From Pirellulales bacterium (GTDB lineage Bacteria > Planctomycetota > Planctomycetia > Pirellulales > JADZDJ01), in assembly GCA_035656635.1 (NCBI GenBank), contig DASRSD010000184.1:1-64000 (forward strand): DNA of 64,000 nt, read 5' to 3'. Under the pieces are notes generated by a model. The model saw only the letters and a list, made by a program, of their open reading frames with translations. It had not been told where the DNA came from and did not search any database. This document shows, one piece after another, positions 51,841-61,420 of this stretch. Numbering within the stretch: position 1 is the first letter of the stretch; every line of letters starts with the position of its first letter. Position numbers and translations under genes: made by a program.

Positions 51841-53718
51841 ATGCCCGCTGCCGTTGGACCGCAGTGGATGGGGCGTCTGTATCAGCGGCGCTATCCATTG
51901 ATCGCCGCGCTGGCGATTGCCGCCATTGCCGCGCATTTGCTCCTGTGGCTTTACTTAGGCAGCAGAATGGGCACTGCGCTGTGGCCGCTGTATGCGGCCC
52001 TGGCGTTGGGAGGCGTACCCATTGTTGTGGAGTTGCTGGTCAAGCTCTTCCATCGAGAATTCGGTTCCGATTTGTTGGCGGGCATCTCAATTGTCACCTC
52101 CGTTTTGCTCGGTGAATATCTGGCCGGCACGCTGGTGGTGTTGATGCTGTCCGGCGGCGAGGCCATCGAAAGTTATGCCGTCCGCAGTGCCGCCGGCGTG
52201 TTGCGGGCTTTATCGAAGCGCATGCCCTTGGTGGCCCATTTGCGGCAAAACTCGCAAGTGGAAGATGTGTCGCTCGATCGAATCGTGGTCGGCGATTCGC
52301 TGGTGGTGTTTCCACACGAAATTTGTCCTGTCGATGGCGAGGTGCAAGAAGGGCACGGCGTGATGGACGAATCGTATCTTACCGGCGAACCCTACCGCAT
52401 GTCGAAAACGCCAGGCACAACGGTACTCTCCGGTTCGATCAATGGCGAAACCGCGCTGGTGATTCGGGCCACCCGCCGGGCGGTCGATTCGCGCTATGCG
52501 CAAATCATGCGCGTGATGCAGGAATCGGAACAGCGGCGTCCGCGCATTCGCCGGATGGCCGATTGGCTGGGCGCGCTCTACACGCCGCTGGCGGTGGCGA
52601 TCGCTGTGGCCGCTTGGGCCGCCAGCGGGCAGCCGGTGCGATTTCTGGCGGTGTTGGTTGTGGCCACGCCTTGCCCGTTGCTGATTGCCATTCCGGTGGC
52701 GATCATCGGCAGCATCTCGTTGGCGGCGCGGCGCGGCATTATTGTGCGCGATCCCACGGTGCTGGAGCGAATCGACACCTGCCGCACGGTCATTTTCGAT
52801 AAAACCGGCACGCTCACTTACGGAGAGCCGCGGCTGACGGAGCAACTGGTCGCGGAGGGTTTTGCTGAGCACGAAGTGTTAATGCTCACGGCCAGCTTGG
52901 AACGGTATTCCAAACACCCGCTGGCCGAATCGATTGTGCAAGCGGCGCAGCGCCAACGGCTGGCTCCCTGCGAAGCATCGGAAATTCATGAAAAGCCAGG
53001 CGCAGGCCTGCAAGGCGTGGTCGCCGGGCGGCCAGTGCAAATAACCAGCCGCAAAAAATTGTTAGCGGCCCAGCCAGATCGGGCGGCTCTCCTGCCGCCG
53101 CTCGCCGGGGGGTTGGAATGCGTGGTACTGGTCGATGGAAAATATGCCGCCACGTACCGTTTTCGCGATCAGCCGCGCCACGAAGGCGTTTCCTTCGTGC
53201 ACCATTTAGCCCCGAAGCATCACTTCCACAAAGTGTTGCTGGTGTCGGGCGATCGTGAAAGCGAAGTGCGATACTTGGCCGATCAGGTGGGAATCAAGGA
53301 AGTCTATGCCGAGCAAAGTCCGGAAGACAAAGTGAACATTGTCCGCCGCGAAACGAAATTAGCGCCCACGCTGTTTTTGGGCGACGGCATTAACGATGCT
53401 CCCGCGCTCATGGCGGCTACAGTCGGCCTGGCCTTCGGCACCGGCAACGAAATCACCGGCGAAGCCAGCGGCGCGGTGGTGATGGATACTTCGCTGGAGC
53501 GCGTTGACGAGTTCATGCACATCAGCCGCCGTATGCGACAAATTGCTTTGCAAAGTGCTGTGGGAGGCATGGCTGCCAGCATATTGGCGATGCTGATTGC
53601 CGCGGCCGGATATTTACCCCCGGTGGCTGGCGCCATTCTGCAAGAGGCAATCGACATTCTCGCGGTCACCAACGCCGTGCGCGCCGCCTGGCCCCCGAAA
53701 ACGCTCAGCGATTTTTGA
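51841..53718 (+). CDS. Heavy-metal P1B-type ATPase without N-terminal metal-binding domain
   Basis: A 625-residue membrane ATPase. TGE of the actuator domain at 181-183, metal-site TPC in [11 protein letters not shown] at 276-278, phosphorylation site DKTGT with Asp320, the HP pair at 359-360 and [10 protein letters not shown] at 514-523 are all present. The usual CxxC or His-rich N-terminal domain is missing, and the membrane motif is TPC rather than CPC or SPC. TPC resembles the P1B-5 group, linked to nickel or iron, but the C-terminal hemerythrin domain of that group is absent here. The metal transported cannot be assigned. It stands alone on its strand. Confidence 0.87.
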   Translation: MPAAVGPQWMGRLYQRRYPLIAALAIAAIAAHLLLWLYLGSRMGTALWPLYAALALGGVPIVVELLVKLFHREFGSDLLAGISIVTSVLLGEYLAGTLVVLMLSGGEAIESYAVRSAAGVLRALSKRMPLVAHLRQNSQVEDVSLDRIVVGDSLVVFPHEICPVDGEVQEGHGVMDESYLTGEPYRMSKTPGTTVLSGSINGETALVIRATRRAVDSRYAQIMRVMQESEQRRPRIRRMADWLGALYTPLAVAIAVAAWAASGQPVRFLAVLVVATPCPLLIAIPVAIIGSISLAARRGIIVRDPTVLERIDTCRTVIFDKTGTLTYGEPRLTEQLVAEGFAEHEVLMLTASLERYSKHPLAESIVQAAQRQRLAPCEASEIHEKPGAGLQGVVAGRPVQITSRKKLLAAQPDRAALLPPLAGGLECVVLVDGKYAATYRFRDQPRHEGVSFVHHLAPKHHFHKVLLVSGDRESEVRYLADQVGIKEVYAEQSPEDKVNIVRRETKLAPTLFLGDGINDAPALMAATVGLAFGTGNEITGEASGAVVMDTSLERVDEFMHISRRMRQIALQSAVGGMAASILAMLIAAAGYLPPVAGAILQEAIDILAVTNAVRAAWPPKTLSDF

Positions 53719-53738
53719 TGCTGCCCAAAATTCGCTGC

Positions 53739-54617
53739 TCAGGGCGCGGCTTGCTGCGGTTCCGCCGACGAGGGGTCCACGAGATATTTTCCTAGCGGGT
53801 TATCTTTCAAACTTCGCAAGCACTCCACCACGCAAGCAGCGTTCAGATCGGCGCCGTCGGTGTTGGTGTGTGTATTGTCGAGCGTCGTGAAATACTTCGA
53901 TTTAATGTCGACCGGCTCCAGGCCGACGTAATGCTTCAAAATTGTGCGGTTCAAATCGGCAAACAGCACTCCCTCGTTCTTCGCCACTTGCTCCGCCCAG
54001 GCCACGGTTTTGACGTTCTCCACCGCACCTTCTTCCACCGGCTTTTGCGGACAGTGCGGAACTTGCGAACACAAAATCGGCGTCATGCCTTTGGCTCGGG
54101 CGTCGGAAATATACTTGCGCAAGTACCCGCCATAGGTGTGCACGACTTCGTGTTGATGAGTTTGAGAATTATCAATTTCTTGAGTTTCCTCGCCGATGCC
54201 GGGGAGTGATCCGCGCGCTCGGCGACCATCGTCCACGGCGCCGCCGTCATTGTGGCCCATTTGAATGATGACAAAATCGCCGGGCTTGGCCGTTTCGAGA
54301 ATTTTGTCCCAGCGGCCTTCATTGATGAACGTGCGGCTGCTGCGGCCGGCAATGGCGCGGTTCTGGACGTTGATTTTGGTTGTGTCGAAGAATTTGGCGC
54401 TCCGCTCTCCCCAGCCATGCTGGTTATTCGTGCCATTTTTCACCGTCGAATCTCCCACGATGAACAGCGTCGGCAGGCCGGCCTGCGTATCGGCAGCTTT
54501 CTCCGTTTTATTCGCAGCCACCGGTGGATTTGCACCCGGCTCATCAGCGGCGAAACACGGTAAGCCTGCGGTGTACAACAACGCGCCAACCGCCAGAATC
54601 AACAAACAACCGCGCAT
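53739..54617 (-). CDS. Secreted SGNH hydrolase (rhamnogalacturonan-acetylesterase-like)
   Basis: A 292-residue secreted esterase. Signal peptide MRGCLLILAVGALLYTAGLP and then CFA. SGNH blocks: TLFIVGDSTVKNGTNNQHGW (block I with nucleophile Ser), NRAIAGRSSRTF (Gly), IIQMGHNDGG (Asn) and LDNTHTNTDGA with the catalytic Asp-x-x-His. It probably deacetylates pectic or other polysaccharides. The start at 54617 overlaps the end of the neighbouring esterase as TGAGATG, so the two are translationally coupled. The longer frame upstream runs through the neighbour and is rejected. Confidence 0.87.
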   Translation of the reverse strand: MRGCLLILAVGALLYTAGLPCFAADEPGANPPVAANKTEKAADTQAGLPTLFIVGDSTVKNGTNNQHGWGERSAKFFDTTKINVQNRAIAGRSSRTFINEGRWDKILETAKPGDFVIIQMGHNDGGAVDDGRRARGSLPGIGEETQEIDNSQTHQHEVVHTYGGYLRKYISDARAKGMTPILCSQVPHCPQKPVEEGAVENVKTVAWAEQVAKNEGVLFADLNRTILKHYVGLEPVDIKSKYFTTLDNTHTNTDGADLNAACVVECLRSLKDNPLGKYLVDPSSAEPQQAAP

Positions 54618-54618
54618 C

Positions 54619-55962
54619 TCAATTTCCCTCCGGTTTGACACTCGAAACTTTCGGACTGGCCGGCATGTGAAAACTATCCACCGGATCAGGATGGCTCGGA
54701 TCGAAATCGGTGAAATCAGCCACAATGAACTTGGCCAAATCGAGCTTGTTTTGCCGAATGCCTTCCACAATGCATTTAGCCAGCTCGTAGCTGCCGTAAT
54801 TGTTATGATGCGTGGGATCCTGAAACGCTTTGCCGATGTTGTCCTGTCCCAGCGCCTGATACAACTTCCAGCTCATGGCGTGCAGGTCGATCAAGGGAAC
54901 ATTTTCTTCCTTGGCAGTTTGCCGTACCGCCTCCGGATAGTCGCCCAGCGTGTTGGTCATTTGTCCGTCGGCGCCCAAACCTTTTTTACGATCCATCGAA
55001 GTCACCAGCACCGCGGTGCCGCCGTGCTGCCGAGCCCCAGTAATGAATTTTTTCAGGTCGGCCTTGTACGTGGTGAACGCGCCCACCCCTTCGCCTTTTT
55101 CCTTCATGTCGTTGTGGCCGTACTGAATGAACAAATAATCGCCGGGCTTCATGGTGCTGAGAACTTTATCCAGCCGCTTGGCGCCCAGCGAACTGCGGAG
55201 CGATTCGCCCGACTCCGCCTGGTTGGAAACCACCACGCCGGGCTGAAAAAACCGCGGCAGCATTTGCCCCCAACTGTTCCACGGCTCCAGGGGCTGATCG
55301 CAGACCGTGGAGTCGCCCAATAAATACACTGTGGGAATATTGTCTGCCGGCTCAATTTCCACCGCGCACAGACAGGGTTTGGCATCGTTGAATTCCAACG
55401 TGAGCTTGTCATCCCAGGCCCAGGCTTCGTCGGTTTTTTCGCGCGGCTTCAAGTGCACGCTACTGCCGCCGGCAATTTGCGGCGTGCGAATGTTCACGTC
55501 AAACGTGTGCGTTTCAAACTTGCCCGGCTCGGTGTGCACGTGTTCCAACATCAATCGCCGCAATTCGGCTTTGACGGTCATCGTTGAATCGCCCGCCGGA
55601 TTGCCCAGCGTGACTGTCACCTTGTAGTTTCCTTCCGGCAGCGCAATGGAAAAATAAAACGGTTTGTCGCTGGTGACGCAACCGCTATGCGGGAGATCAC
55701 CAGAAGCGCTTTCGGCATGCGCAGCAGCACCACCGGCTTGCTCAATCGTTTTCAATTGGGCTCCGGGCTCAAAACCGTAGCCCAGTTCTTTGGAGTACGT
55801 CGTCTCAGGTGAAACCTGCGTATAGCCCGATATGTTGTTTCCTGGTGCAAATGAAAATTTGTGAGTGGTTTGATCTTGGCCTGCTTGCGCCGAGATATTC
55901 CCAGCCTGCGCAATAGCGGCAAGTAATCCAAGTGCGAATGCAGTGCGGCACCCGGCGGCCAT
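54619..55962 (-). CDS. Secreted SGNH hydrolase with N-terminal beta-sandwich domain
   Basis: A 447-residue secreted esterase. After a signal peptide (CRTAFALGLLAAIAQAGNIS) the N-terminal about 190 residues form a beta-sandwich (HKFSFAPGNNISGYTQVSPE), a galactose-binding-like module common in rhamnogalacturonan acetylesterases. The SGNH domain has VYLLGDSTVCDQPLEPWNSW, QYGHNDMKEKG and FQDPTHHNNYGSYEL with the catalytic His. AGGAG seven bases before the ATG at 55962 decides the start. It is followed by the second esterase after one base and probably removes acetyl groups from pectin-like polymers. Confidence 0.88.
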   Translation of the reverse strand: MAAGCRTAFALGLLAAIAQAGNISAQAGQDQTTHKFSFAPGNNISGYTQVSPETTYSKELGYGFEPGAQLKTIEQAGGAAAHAESASGDLPHSGCVTSDKPFYFSIALPEGNYKVTVTLGNPAGDSTMTVKAELRRLMLEHVHTEPGKFETHTFDVNIRTPQIAGGSSVHLKPREKTDEAWAWDDKLTLEFNDAKPCLCAVEIEPADNIPTVYLLGDSTVCDQPLEPWNSWGQMLPRFFQPGVVVSNQAESGESLRSSLGAKRLDKVLSTMKPGDYLFIQYGHNDMKEKGEGVGAFTTYKADLKKFITGARQHGGTAVLVTSMDRKKGLGADGQMTNTLGDYPEAVRQTAKEENVPLIDLHAMSWKLYQALGQDNIGKAFQDPTHHNNYGSYELAKCIVEGIRQNKLDLAKFIVADFTDFDPSHPDPVDSFHMPASPKVSSVKPEGN

Positions 55963-56062
55963 AATCGTTCTCCTGGAAATTTCCTTGAGCTTAACCGCCC
56001 GGCTTTGTGCTGCCAAGAAAAACTCTTGGCCAGGCGAAAATTTCGTCGATCGGCAACCACAC

Positions 56063-57715
56063 TTACGGCCCGGCAGAAGCCATCGCCGGCAAATCGGGGC
56101 TGGCGTATTTGGCGAAATTCTCGCGGAACAAAGCAGCTAACTTTTGGGCCGTAGCTTCATAAGCGGCCCGATCTTTCCAGGTGGCGGCAGGCTGCAATAG
56201 TGCCTCGGGCACGCTGGGGCAACGGGTGCAATAGTCGAGTTTGAAGTGCGGATCGCGCTGCGTCGGGGCTGCATTCAATGCGCCGCAGTGGATGGCGTCG
56301 ATAATTGCGCGGGTGTGCACCAGCGGAATGCGCGAACCCACGCCGTAAGCGCCTCCGGACCAGCCGGTGTTCACCAGCCAGGCCTGAGCGCGGTGTTTCC
56401 GCAGCCGTTCGGCCAGCATCGTGGCGTACACGGTCGGATGCCGCACCAAAAACGCCGCACTGTAACAGGCGGAGAACGCGACTTGCGGCTCCTTCACGCC
56501 TACTTCGGTGCCCGCCACGCGCGCCGTATATCCACTGATGAAATGATACATTGCCTGCTCCGGCGTCAGCCGGCTTACCGGCGGAATCACTCCAAACGCA
56601 TCGCAGGTAAGAAAGATAATGTTTCGCGGATGTCCGCCTACGCAGGGCACCTTAGCGTTGTCGATGTATTCAATCGGATAAGCGGCCCGGGTATTTTCGG
56701 TGAGGGCTGCGTTCTCGAAATCGACGGCTCGCGTTTCTTCGTTGAACACCACGTTTTCTAGCACTGTGCCGAAGCGAATGGCGTCGTAAATTTCCGGCTC
56801 GTTTTCGCGCGTCAGCCCAATGCACTTGGCATAGCAGCCGCCTTCGATGTTGAAAATGCCGTGGTCGCTCCAGCAGTGTTCGTCGTCGCCGATCAGTCGG
56901 CGGCAAGGATCGGCCGACAGCGTCGTTTTGCCCGTCCCCGATAGACCGAAGAACAACGACACATCACCAGAACCGGCGCCCTCACCTCGCCGCGGCGAGT
57001 CGCCTGCGGACACCTGGCCCTCGTCCAAAGGGCGAGAGAGTGAAGATGCACCTTCATTCGCCGAGCAGTGCATCGACAGCACTCCGCGGGCCGGCATGAC
57101 GTAATGCATCAAGGTGAACACTCCCTTTTTCATTTCGCCGGCGTATTCGGTGCCGAGAATCACCATTTCGCGCCGCTCTAAGCTAATGTCGATGCTGGTG
57201 CGCGAAGTCATTTGGTGCGTGTGCGGATTGGCAGGAAATTGGCCGGCATTGTAAATCACATAATCGGGCTCGCCGAACTGCTCCAATTCCGTCGCCGTCG
57301 GACGAATCAGCATGTTGCGCATGAACAGCGCATGGTATGCCCGGGCGCAAATTACGCGCACTTTCACCCGATAGCGCGGATCCCAACCGGCAAAGCCATC
57401 GCACACGTAGAGCTGGTCACGGGTATTCAAGTAATCAATCGCCCGTTGCCGGTTGATGACGAACACATGCTCTTCCAGTTTGATGTTCACTGGCCCCCAC
57501 CAGATGTTCCCGGAACTATCTGGGTGATCGACAATTCGTTTATCTAAAGGACTGCGGCCGGTTTTCTTTCCGGAGCGAATAATCAGTGCCCCGCTATTGG
57601 CGATGGCCGCGTGTTCCACCGAAATGGCATCTTCGTACAGCGCCGCCGGCGGAGCATTGCGCACGGCGAACTCGTTGTCGATTTCGTGACGCGATAAATC
57701 AAGTGTTTGAGACAT
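56063..57715 (-). CDS. pckA: Phosphoenolpyruvate carboxykinase (ATP) with unusual insertion
   Basis: Converts oxaloacetate and ATP to phosphoenolpyruvate, the first step of gluconeogenesis. Conserved parts are [16 protein letters not shown] (47-62), [20 protein letters not shown] and the P-loop [13 protein letters not shown] (255-267), then [14 protein letters not shown] and IDAI regions. In E. coli the sequence MHCSANVGEKGD leads into the P-loop; here about 27 extra residues (222-249) lie in between, encoded by palindromic repeat-like DNA. All catalytic residues seen are kept, so the enzyme is probably active. Confidence 0.93.
   Translation of the reverse strand: MSQTLDLSRHEIDNEFAVRNAPPAALYEDAISVEHAAIANSGALIIRSGKKTGRSPLDKRIVDHPDSSGNIWWGPVNIKLEEHVFVINRQRAIDYLNTRDQLYVCDGFAGWDPRYRVKVRVICARAYHALFMRNMLIRPTATELEQFGEPDYVIYNAGQFPANPHTHQMTSRTSIDISLERREMVILGTEYAGEMKKGVFTLMHYVMPARGVLSMHCSANEGASSLSRPLDEGQVSAGDSPRRGEGAGSGDVSLFFGLSGTGKTTLSADPCRRLIGDDEHCWSDHGIFNIEGGCYAKCIGLTRENEPEIYDAIRFGTVLENVVFNEETRAVDFENAALTENTRAAYPIEYIDNAKVPCVGGHPRNIIFLTCDAFGVIPPVSRLTPEQAMYHFISGYTARVAGTEVGVKEPQVAFSACYSAAFLVRHPTVYATMLAERLRKHRAQAWLVNTGWSGGAYGVGSRIPLVHTRAIIDAIHCGALNAAPTQRDPHFKLDYCTRCPSVPEALLQPAATWKDRAAYEATAQKLAALFRENFAKYASPDLPAMASAGP
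56969..57055. repeat. Repeat-like insertion inside pckA
   Basis: This segment codes for residues 221-249 of PckA and is absent from canonical homologues. It contains a 14-base perfect palindrome CTCGCCGCGGCGAG (56983-56996) and CCCTCAC...GTCC...GGGCGAGAG elements, which resemble the GC-rich dispersed intergenic repeats of this type of genome. The insertion keeps the frame and reads as Ser/Gly/Glu/Arg-rich residues. Confidence 0.6.
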
Positions 57716-58033
57716 GGCAAATTATTAAAGAATTGTTTCTGCGTGTCGGAGAATGAACTGGCGCGGGCTACATTGTATGACAGCCATTTTCATTCATGCC
57801 AAGCCGATGATTTCTCCACGCTGGACCGACGGAAAAAAATATGGGCTTGGCAAATCAAAGCAAGCATCGCGGTTATCGAACCGCCAGCCGGTTTCTGCCG
57901 TATAAACCCAGCGGTGCGGCGCGCGCACGACCCTGCTTTGCTCTTTGTTCTGTCGGCGTAAACCATTATTATCAAGCGGGTTCAGCATTTTTTGCGCCCG
58001 CAATGTCATCCAGCCGTAATGGCCTGCCTTCTT
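57716..58033. other. Divergent intergenic region, no gene supported
   Basis: A 318-base gap between pckA and the ABC transporter genes. A short open frame at 57841-58071 reads into the next gene and lacks a start context. It should hold two promoters, but I could not assign a convincing pair; no hairpin of note. Confidence 0.4.
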
Positions 58034-58714
58034 ATGCTCACTCTGGAAAACGTCAAAAAGTCTTTTTTTGAGCCGGGAGGCGGGCGGCTGCCCATTTTGA
58101 ATGTGCGGCATTTTCATGTAGCTGCCGGGGAGCAAATGGTGCTGATTGGCCGCAGCGGCTCCGGCAAAACCACCCTCCTGCATTTGATCGCTGGAATCAG
58201 CCGGCCCGACGAAGGGGTAATTCGCATCGACGGCGTCGACATTGCCCGGTTGCCCGAAGCTGGGCGTGACCGCTTCCGCGCCGACAAAATCGGCTACGTG
58301 TTTCAAACGTTCAATTTGCTTCCCGGCTTCACGGCGTTGGAAAACGTGCTTTTGGGAATGTCGTTTGCCACCGGCCGCGCCAAGCCTGAGCGCGCGAAGC
58401 ATCTTTTGGATCGTGTCGGGTTGGCGCACCGGCTGCATCATAAACCGGCCCAGCTTTCCGTCGGTGAACAGCAGCGCGTGGCCGTGGCTCGGGCATTGGG
58501 GAACAAACCGAAACTGCTGTTGGCCGACGAACCGACGGCGAATATCGATACCCGGCATCAACAGCAAGTGGTCGATTTAATTCGCGACACCTGCCGCGAG
58601 GAAAACGTGGCACTGGTGCTGGTCACGCACACGCCCCAAGTTGCCGAGCAATTTCAGCGCGTCGAAAATTTGGAACAAGTGAATCAATTAACGAATAACA
58701 CCCTCGGCGTTTGA
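58034..58714 (+). CDS. ABC transporter ATP-binding protein (LolD/MacB type)
   Basis: A 226-residue ATPase. Walker [10 protein letters not shown] at 39-47, signature [15 protein letters not shown] near 140 and Walker [13 protein letters not shown] near 160 are all intact. The Q-loop [20 protein letters not shown] with the LolD/MacB-like [13 protein letters not shown] context places it in the group that works with FtsX-type permeases. The start at 58034 ([12 protein letters not shown]) is preferred; a Met five codons earlier is possible. The permease gene starts three bases after the stop, so both form one transporter. Confidence 0.9.
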   Translation: MLTLENVKKSFFEPGGGRLPILNVRHFHVAAGEQMVLIGRSGSGKTTLLHLIAGISRPDEGVIRIDGVDIARLPEAGRDRFRADKIGYVFQTFNLLPGFTALENVLLGMSFATGRAKPERAKHLLDRVGLAHRLHHKPAQLSVGEQQRVAVARALGNKPKLLLADEPTANIDTRHQQQVVDLIRDTCREENVALVLVTHTPQVAEQFQRVENLEQVNQLTNNTLGV

Positions 58715-58717
58715 GCT

Positions 58718-60034
58718 ATGACCCTTTCCAAAATCGCCTGGCGCAGCATTCAACAGCGGTCGCTGGCTTCGTTTCTGACGGGCCTGTCGATGGCGCTGGG
58801 AGTGTCGCTGGTTGTGGCGGTGCTGGTGATTGGCCAAATTGTGGCCAAGTCGTTCGCCTCGGGCAATGCGCTGGGTTACAACGTCATCGTCGGCGCCAAA
58901 GGTGGGCGGTTAGATCTGCTCCTGAATACGGTTTACTATTTGAACCGGCCGATCGAAAACATTCCTTGGGATTATTATCAGCAATTTTTGCGCGCCAAAG
59001 ATCGCAGCGATCACAAAGATGGCAAGTACGCTGATGATGTTGATCTCGCCATTCCCGTATGCTTGGGCGACGTGGTCGGCGAAAACGGCCAATACCGTGT
59101 GGTCGGCACCACGCCGGAATTGTTTAGCCAACTTTTGCATGCGACGTTCTCCTCGGGCGAAAACTTTAAGACGCCCGATTTCACGACCGCCGTCGTTGGC
59201 GCCGAAGTTGCCAAACACATGGGTTTCAAAGTCGGCGACAGTTTTTCGCCCGCGCACGGTGTCGGCGGCGAAAAGCACATGCCGTTCAAAATCACCGGCA
59301 TTTTGGACCGCACGAGCACGCCGGTCGATCGGGCCGCCTTTGTGAACATGGAAGGCTTTTTCCTCATCCCCGATCATGCCAGAGGGCACGTGGAAGAGGT
59401 GCACAAGCCGGGCGAAAAAGAAGAGCCGGATGAAATTCTCAAAACGCCGCTTCCCGAAGATCAGCGCGAAGTCACTGCCGTTTTGATCCGCACGGCCAGC
59501 ATTGGCGGCGCGCCCCCCGAGCTTGTGGCTCCCGATTTGGTCAAGCACGTGAATAAAGAATTTGTGGCCCAGGCCATCGAGCCGATTAAAGAAATAACCG
59601 TCCTCACCATCACCTTTGTCCAGCCCATGCAGTGGATTTTGCTAGCCCTGACGGTGCTAATTGTCATCGTGGCCGGCATCGGAATTTTGGTGAGCATCTA
59701 TAATTCCATGTCGGAACGCCGGCACGAAATTGCCGTCATGCGGGCCTTGGGCGCGCACCGGGGAAAAATCATGCTGATTGTGTTAACCGAGTCCATCATG
59801 CTAGCTTTGGGTGGCGGCTTGGCGGGCTGGCTGGTGGGCCACCTACTGGTGGGCGCGGCGGCTCCCACCATTACCGAGTACACTGGAGTAGCGGTGAACT
59901 TCTTGCAATTTGTGCCGACCGCGGAGTTAATTTTAATTCCTGGTTTGATTGTGCTGGCCTCGCTGGTGGGTTACTTGCCGGCGCTGTCGGCTTACCGAAC
60001 CGACGTGGCCCGGGCACTTACCGCCGCGCCGTAA
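58718..60034 (+). CDS. ABC transporter permease (MacB/LolC/FtsX family)
   Basis: A 438-residue permease. It has one N-terminal helix (SLASFLTGLSMALGVSLVVA and then VLVIGQIVA), a large periplasmic domain of about 240 residues, and three C-terminal helices of the FtsX domain (ILLALTVLIVIVAGIGILVS, IMLALGGGLAGWLVGHLLVG and LILIPGLIVLASLVGYLPAL). The motif SMSERRHEIAVMRALGAHRGKI is diagnostic. With the preceding ATPase it forms a MacB/LolCDE-like machine that probably acts on a periplasmic or membrane substrate, not on import. The gene downstream starts 22 bases later. Confidence 0.88.
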   Translation: MTLSKIAWRSIQQRSLASFLTGLSMALGVSLVVAVLVIGQIVAKSFASGNALGYNVIVGAKGGRLDLLLNTVYYLNRPIENIPWDYYQQFLRAKDRSDHKDGKYADDVDLAIPVCLGDVVGENGQYRVVGTTPELFSQLLHATFSSGENFKTPDFTTAVVGAEVAKHMGFKVGDSFSPAHGVGGEKHMPFKITGILDRTSTPVDRAAFVNMEGFFLIPDHARGHVEEVHKPGEKEEPDEILKTPLPEDQREVTAVLIRTASIGGAPPELVAPDLVKHVNKEFVAQAIEPIKEITVLTITFVQPMQWILLALTVLIVIVAGIGILVSIYNSMSERRHEIAVMRALGAHRGKIMLIVLTESIMLALGGGLAGWLVGHLLVGAAAPTITEYTGVAVNFLQFVPTAELILIPGLIVLASLVGYLPALSAYRTDVARALTAAP

Positions 60035-60056
60035 CGGAAACTCAAGGAGTGGAAAT

Positions 60057-61343
60057 ATGAGCGGACGAATCGCCAAGCCTTTATTCTTTACCGCAGGTGT
60101 CGGCTTGCTGATGCTGGCCATCAGCTTAACGGCCAAGGCCTGCCCGTTCTGCGGCCAGGTGTCCATGACCTGGACGGAAGAAATGAAAGCCGCCGATGCC
60201 GTCGTCATTGCCGAAATGACGGAAACACCACAGCGCCCCGCCGGCGCAGATAGCGCCTACGCCCCCGGCATTAGTGAGCCCGTGGCCAAATCGAAATTCC
60301 GCATTGTGGAAGTCCTCAAAGGCCCCGATCTGCTCAAAAAACCCAAGCCAGTGGAAGCCATTTATTTGGGCGACGCTCCCGTGGGCACGAAGTTTTTAAT
60401 TACGGCGGTCGATCCCAAAGCGCTGTCATGGTCCACGCCCACGGCACTTACCGATCGCAGCCTGCCGTACATCAAAATGTTGCTTAAGCTGTCCGACAGA
60501 GGAGCCGATCGGTTAGTGTTCTTTCAAAATTATTTGGAAGATGCCGACCAAGTGCTGAAGCAAGATTCGTTCGACGAATTCGCCAAGGCTTCCTACGACG
60601 ACCTGAAAGCTTACGGCCCCCGCGCCAATTACGGGCAATTGATTAAATGGATTCAAGACCCCGATATTTCCCCCAGCCATCGTCGGTTGTACTTCACGCT
60701 GCTAGGCGTGTGCGGCTCGGAAAAAGACGTGCCGCTGATTGAATCGCTGTTTCATTCCAAAGATCGCAAGTTCAAGGCGGGCCTGGATGCCATGATTGGA
60801 TCTTATTTGGCAATCAAAGGCCCCACAGGCATGTCGCTGGTGCAAGACATGTTTCTGAAAAATCAGGCTGCTGAATTCACCGACACGTATGCCGCTATTC
60901 AAGCCGTCCGAATTTCCCAAGAAGCAGGCATCGTGACCAAAGATAATGCCGCAAAAGCGTTTCACCTGATGCTCGATCGCCCCAAAATGGCCGATTTAGT
61001 CATTCCTGATTTGGCCCGCTGGCAAGATTGGACCGTGCTGGATCGGCTGGTCGATTTATTTGTAAAGGCCGACGCCGATTCGGCCTGGGTGCGCGTGCCG
61101 GTGTTAAAATATTTGCAGGTTTGCCCGTTGCCGGAGGCCAAAAATCAATTGACCAAGCTGCAGCAAATGGATCCTACGGCGGCCAAGCAGGCGGAATCGT
61201 TTTTGTTGCCCGGTGGAGCGGCGCTGGCTCCGGCGCCAGTTCCGGCCGGCGCCAATAATGCTCCGGCAGCAGGCGGCGCCGCATCGAGCAATACAACATC
61301 CTCCAACAACTCCTTGCCCAACGGCAACGTAAAGAAGAATTGA
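60057..61343 (+). CDS. Exported protein with CPFC motif, unknown function
   Basis: A 428-residue secreted protein. Signal peptide FFTAGVGLLMLAISLTAKA is followed directly by CPFCGQV at about residue 28, so a two-Cys motif stands at the mature N-terminus. A long OB-like and helical region follows (FRIVEVLKGPDLLKKPKPVE), then HEAT-like helices (VPLIESLFHSKDRKFKAGLD), and an Ala/Pro/Asn-rich tail. AAGGAG lies seven bases before the ATG at 60057. I recall similar CPFC proteins next to MacB-like transporters in related genomes. The Cys pair could bind metal or be redox-active. Confidence 0.68.
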   Translation: MSGRIAKPLFFTAGVGLLMLAISLTAKACPFCGQVSMTWTEEMKAADAVVIAEMTETPQRPAGADSAYAPGISEPVAKSKFRIVEVLKGPDLLKKPKPVEAIYLGDAPVGTKFLITAVDPKALSWSTPTALTDRSLPYIKMLLKLSDRGADRLVFFQNYLEDADQVLKQDSFDEFAKASYDDLKAYGPRANYGQLIKWIQDPDISPSHRRLYFTLLGVCGSEKDVPLIESLFHSKDRKFKAGLDAMIGSYLAIKGPTGMSLVQDMFLKNQAAEFTDTYAAIQAVRISQEAGIVTKDNAAKAFHLMLDRPKMADLVIPDLARWQDWTVLDRLVDLFVKADADSAWVRVPVLKYLQVCPLPEAKNQLTKLQQMDPTAAKQAESFLLPGGAALAPAPVPAGANNAPAAGGAASSNTTSSNNSLPNGNVKKN

Positions 61344-61420
61344 ACATGCCGGCGCGGAATGTTGGGTGGCGCTGTTGCTCGAGCGGTGCCGATGATAGTG
61401 CAGGCGTGAGGTAAGCAACT

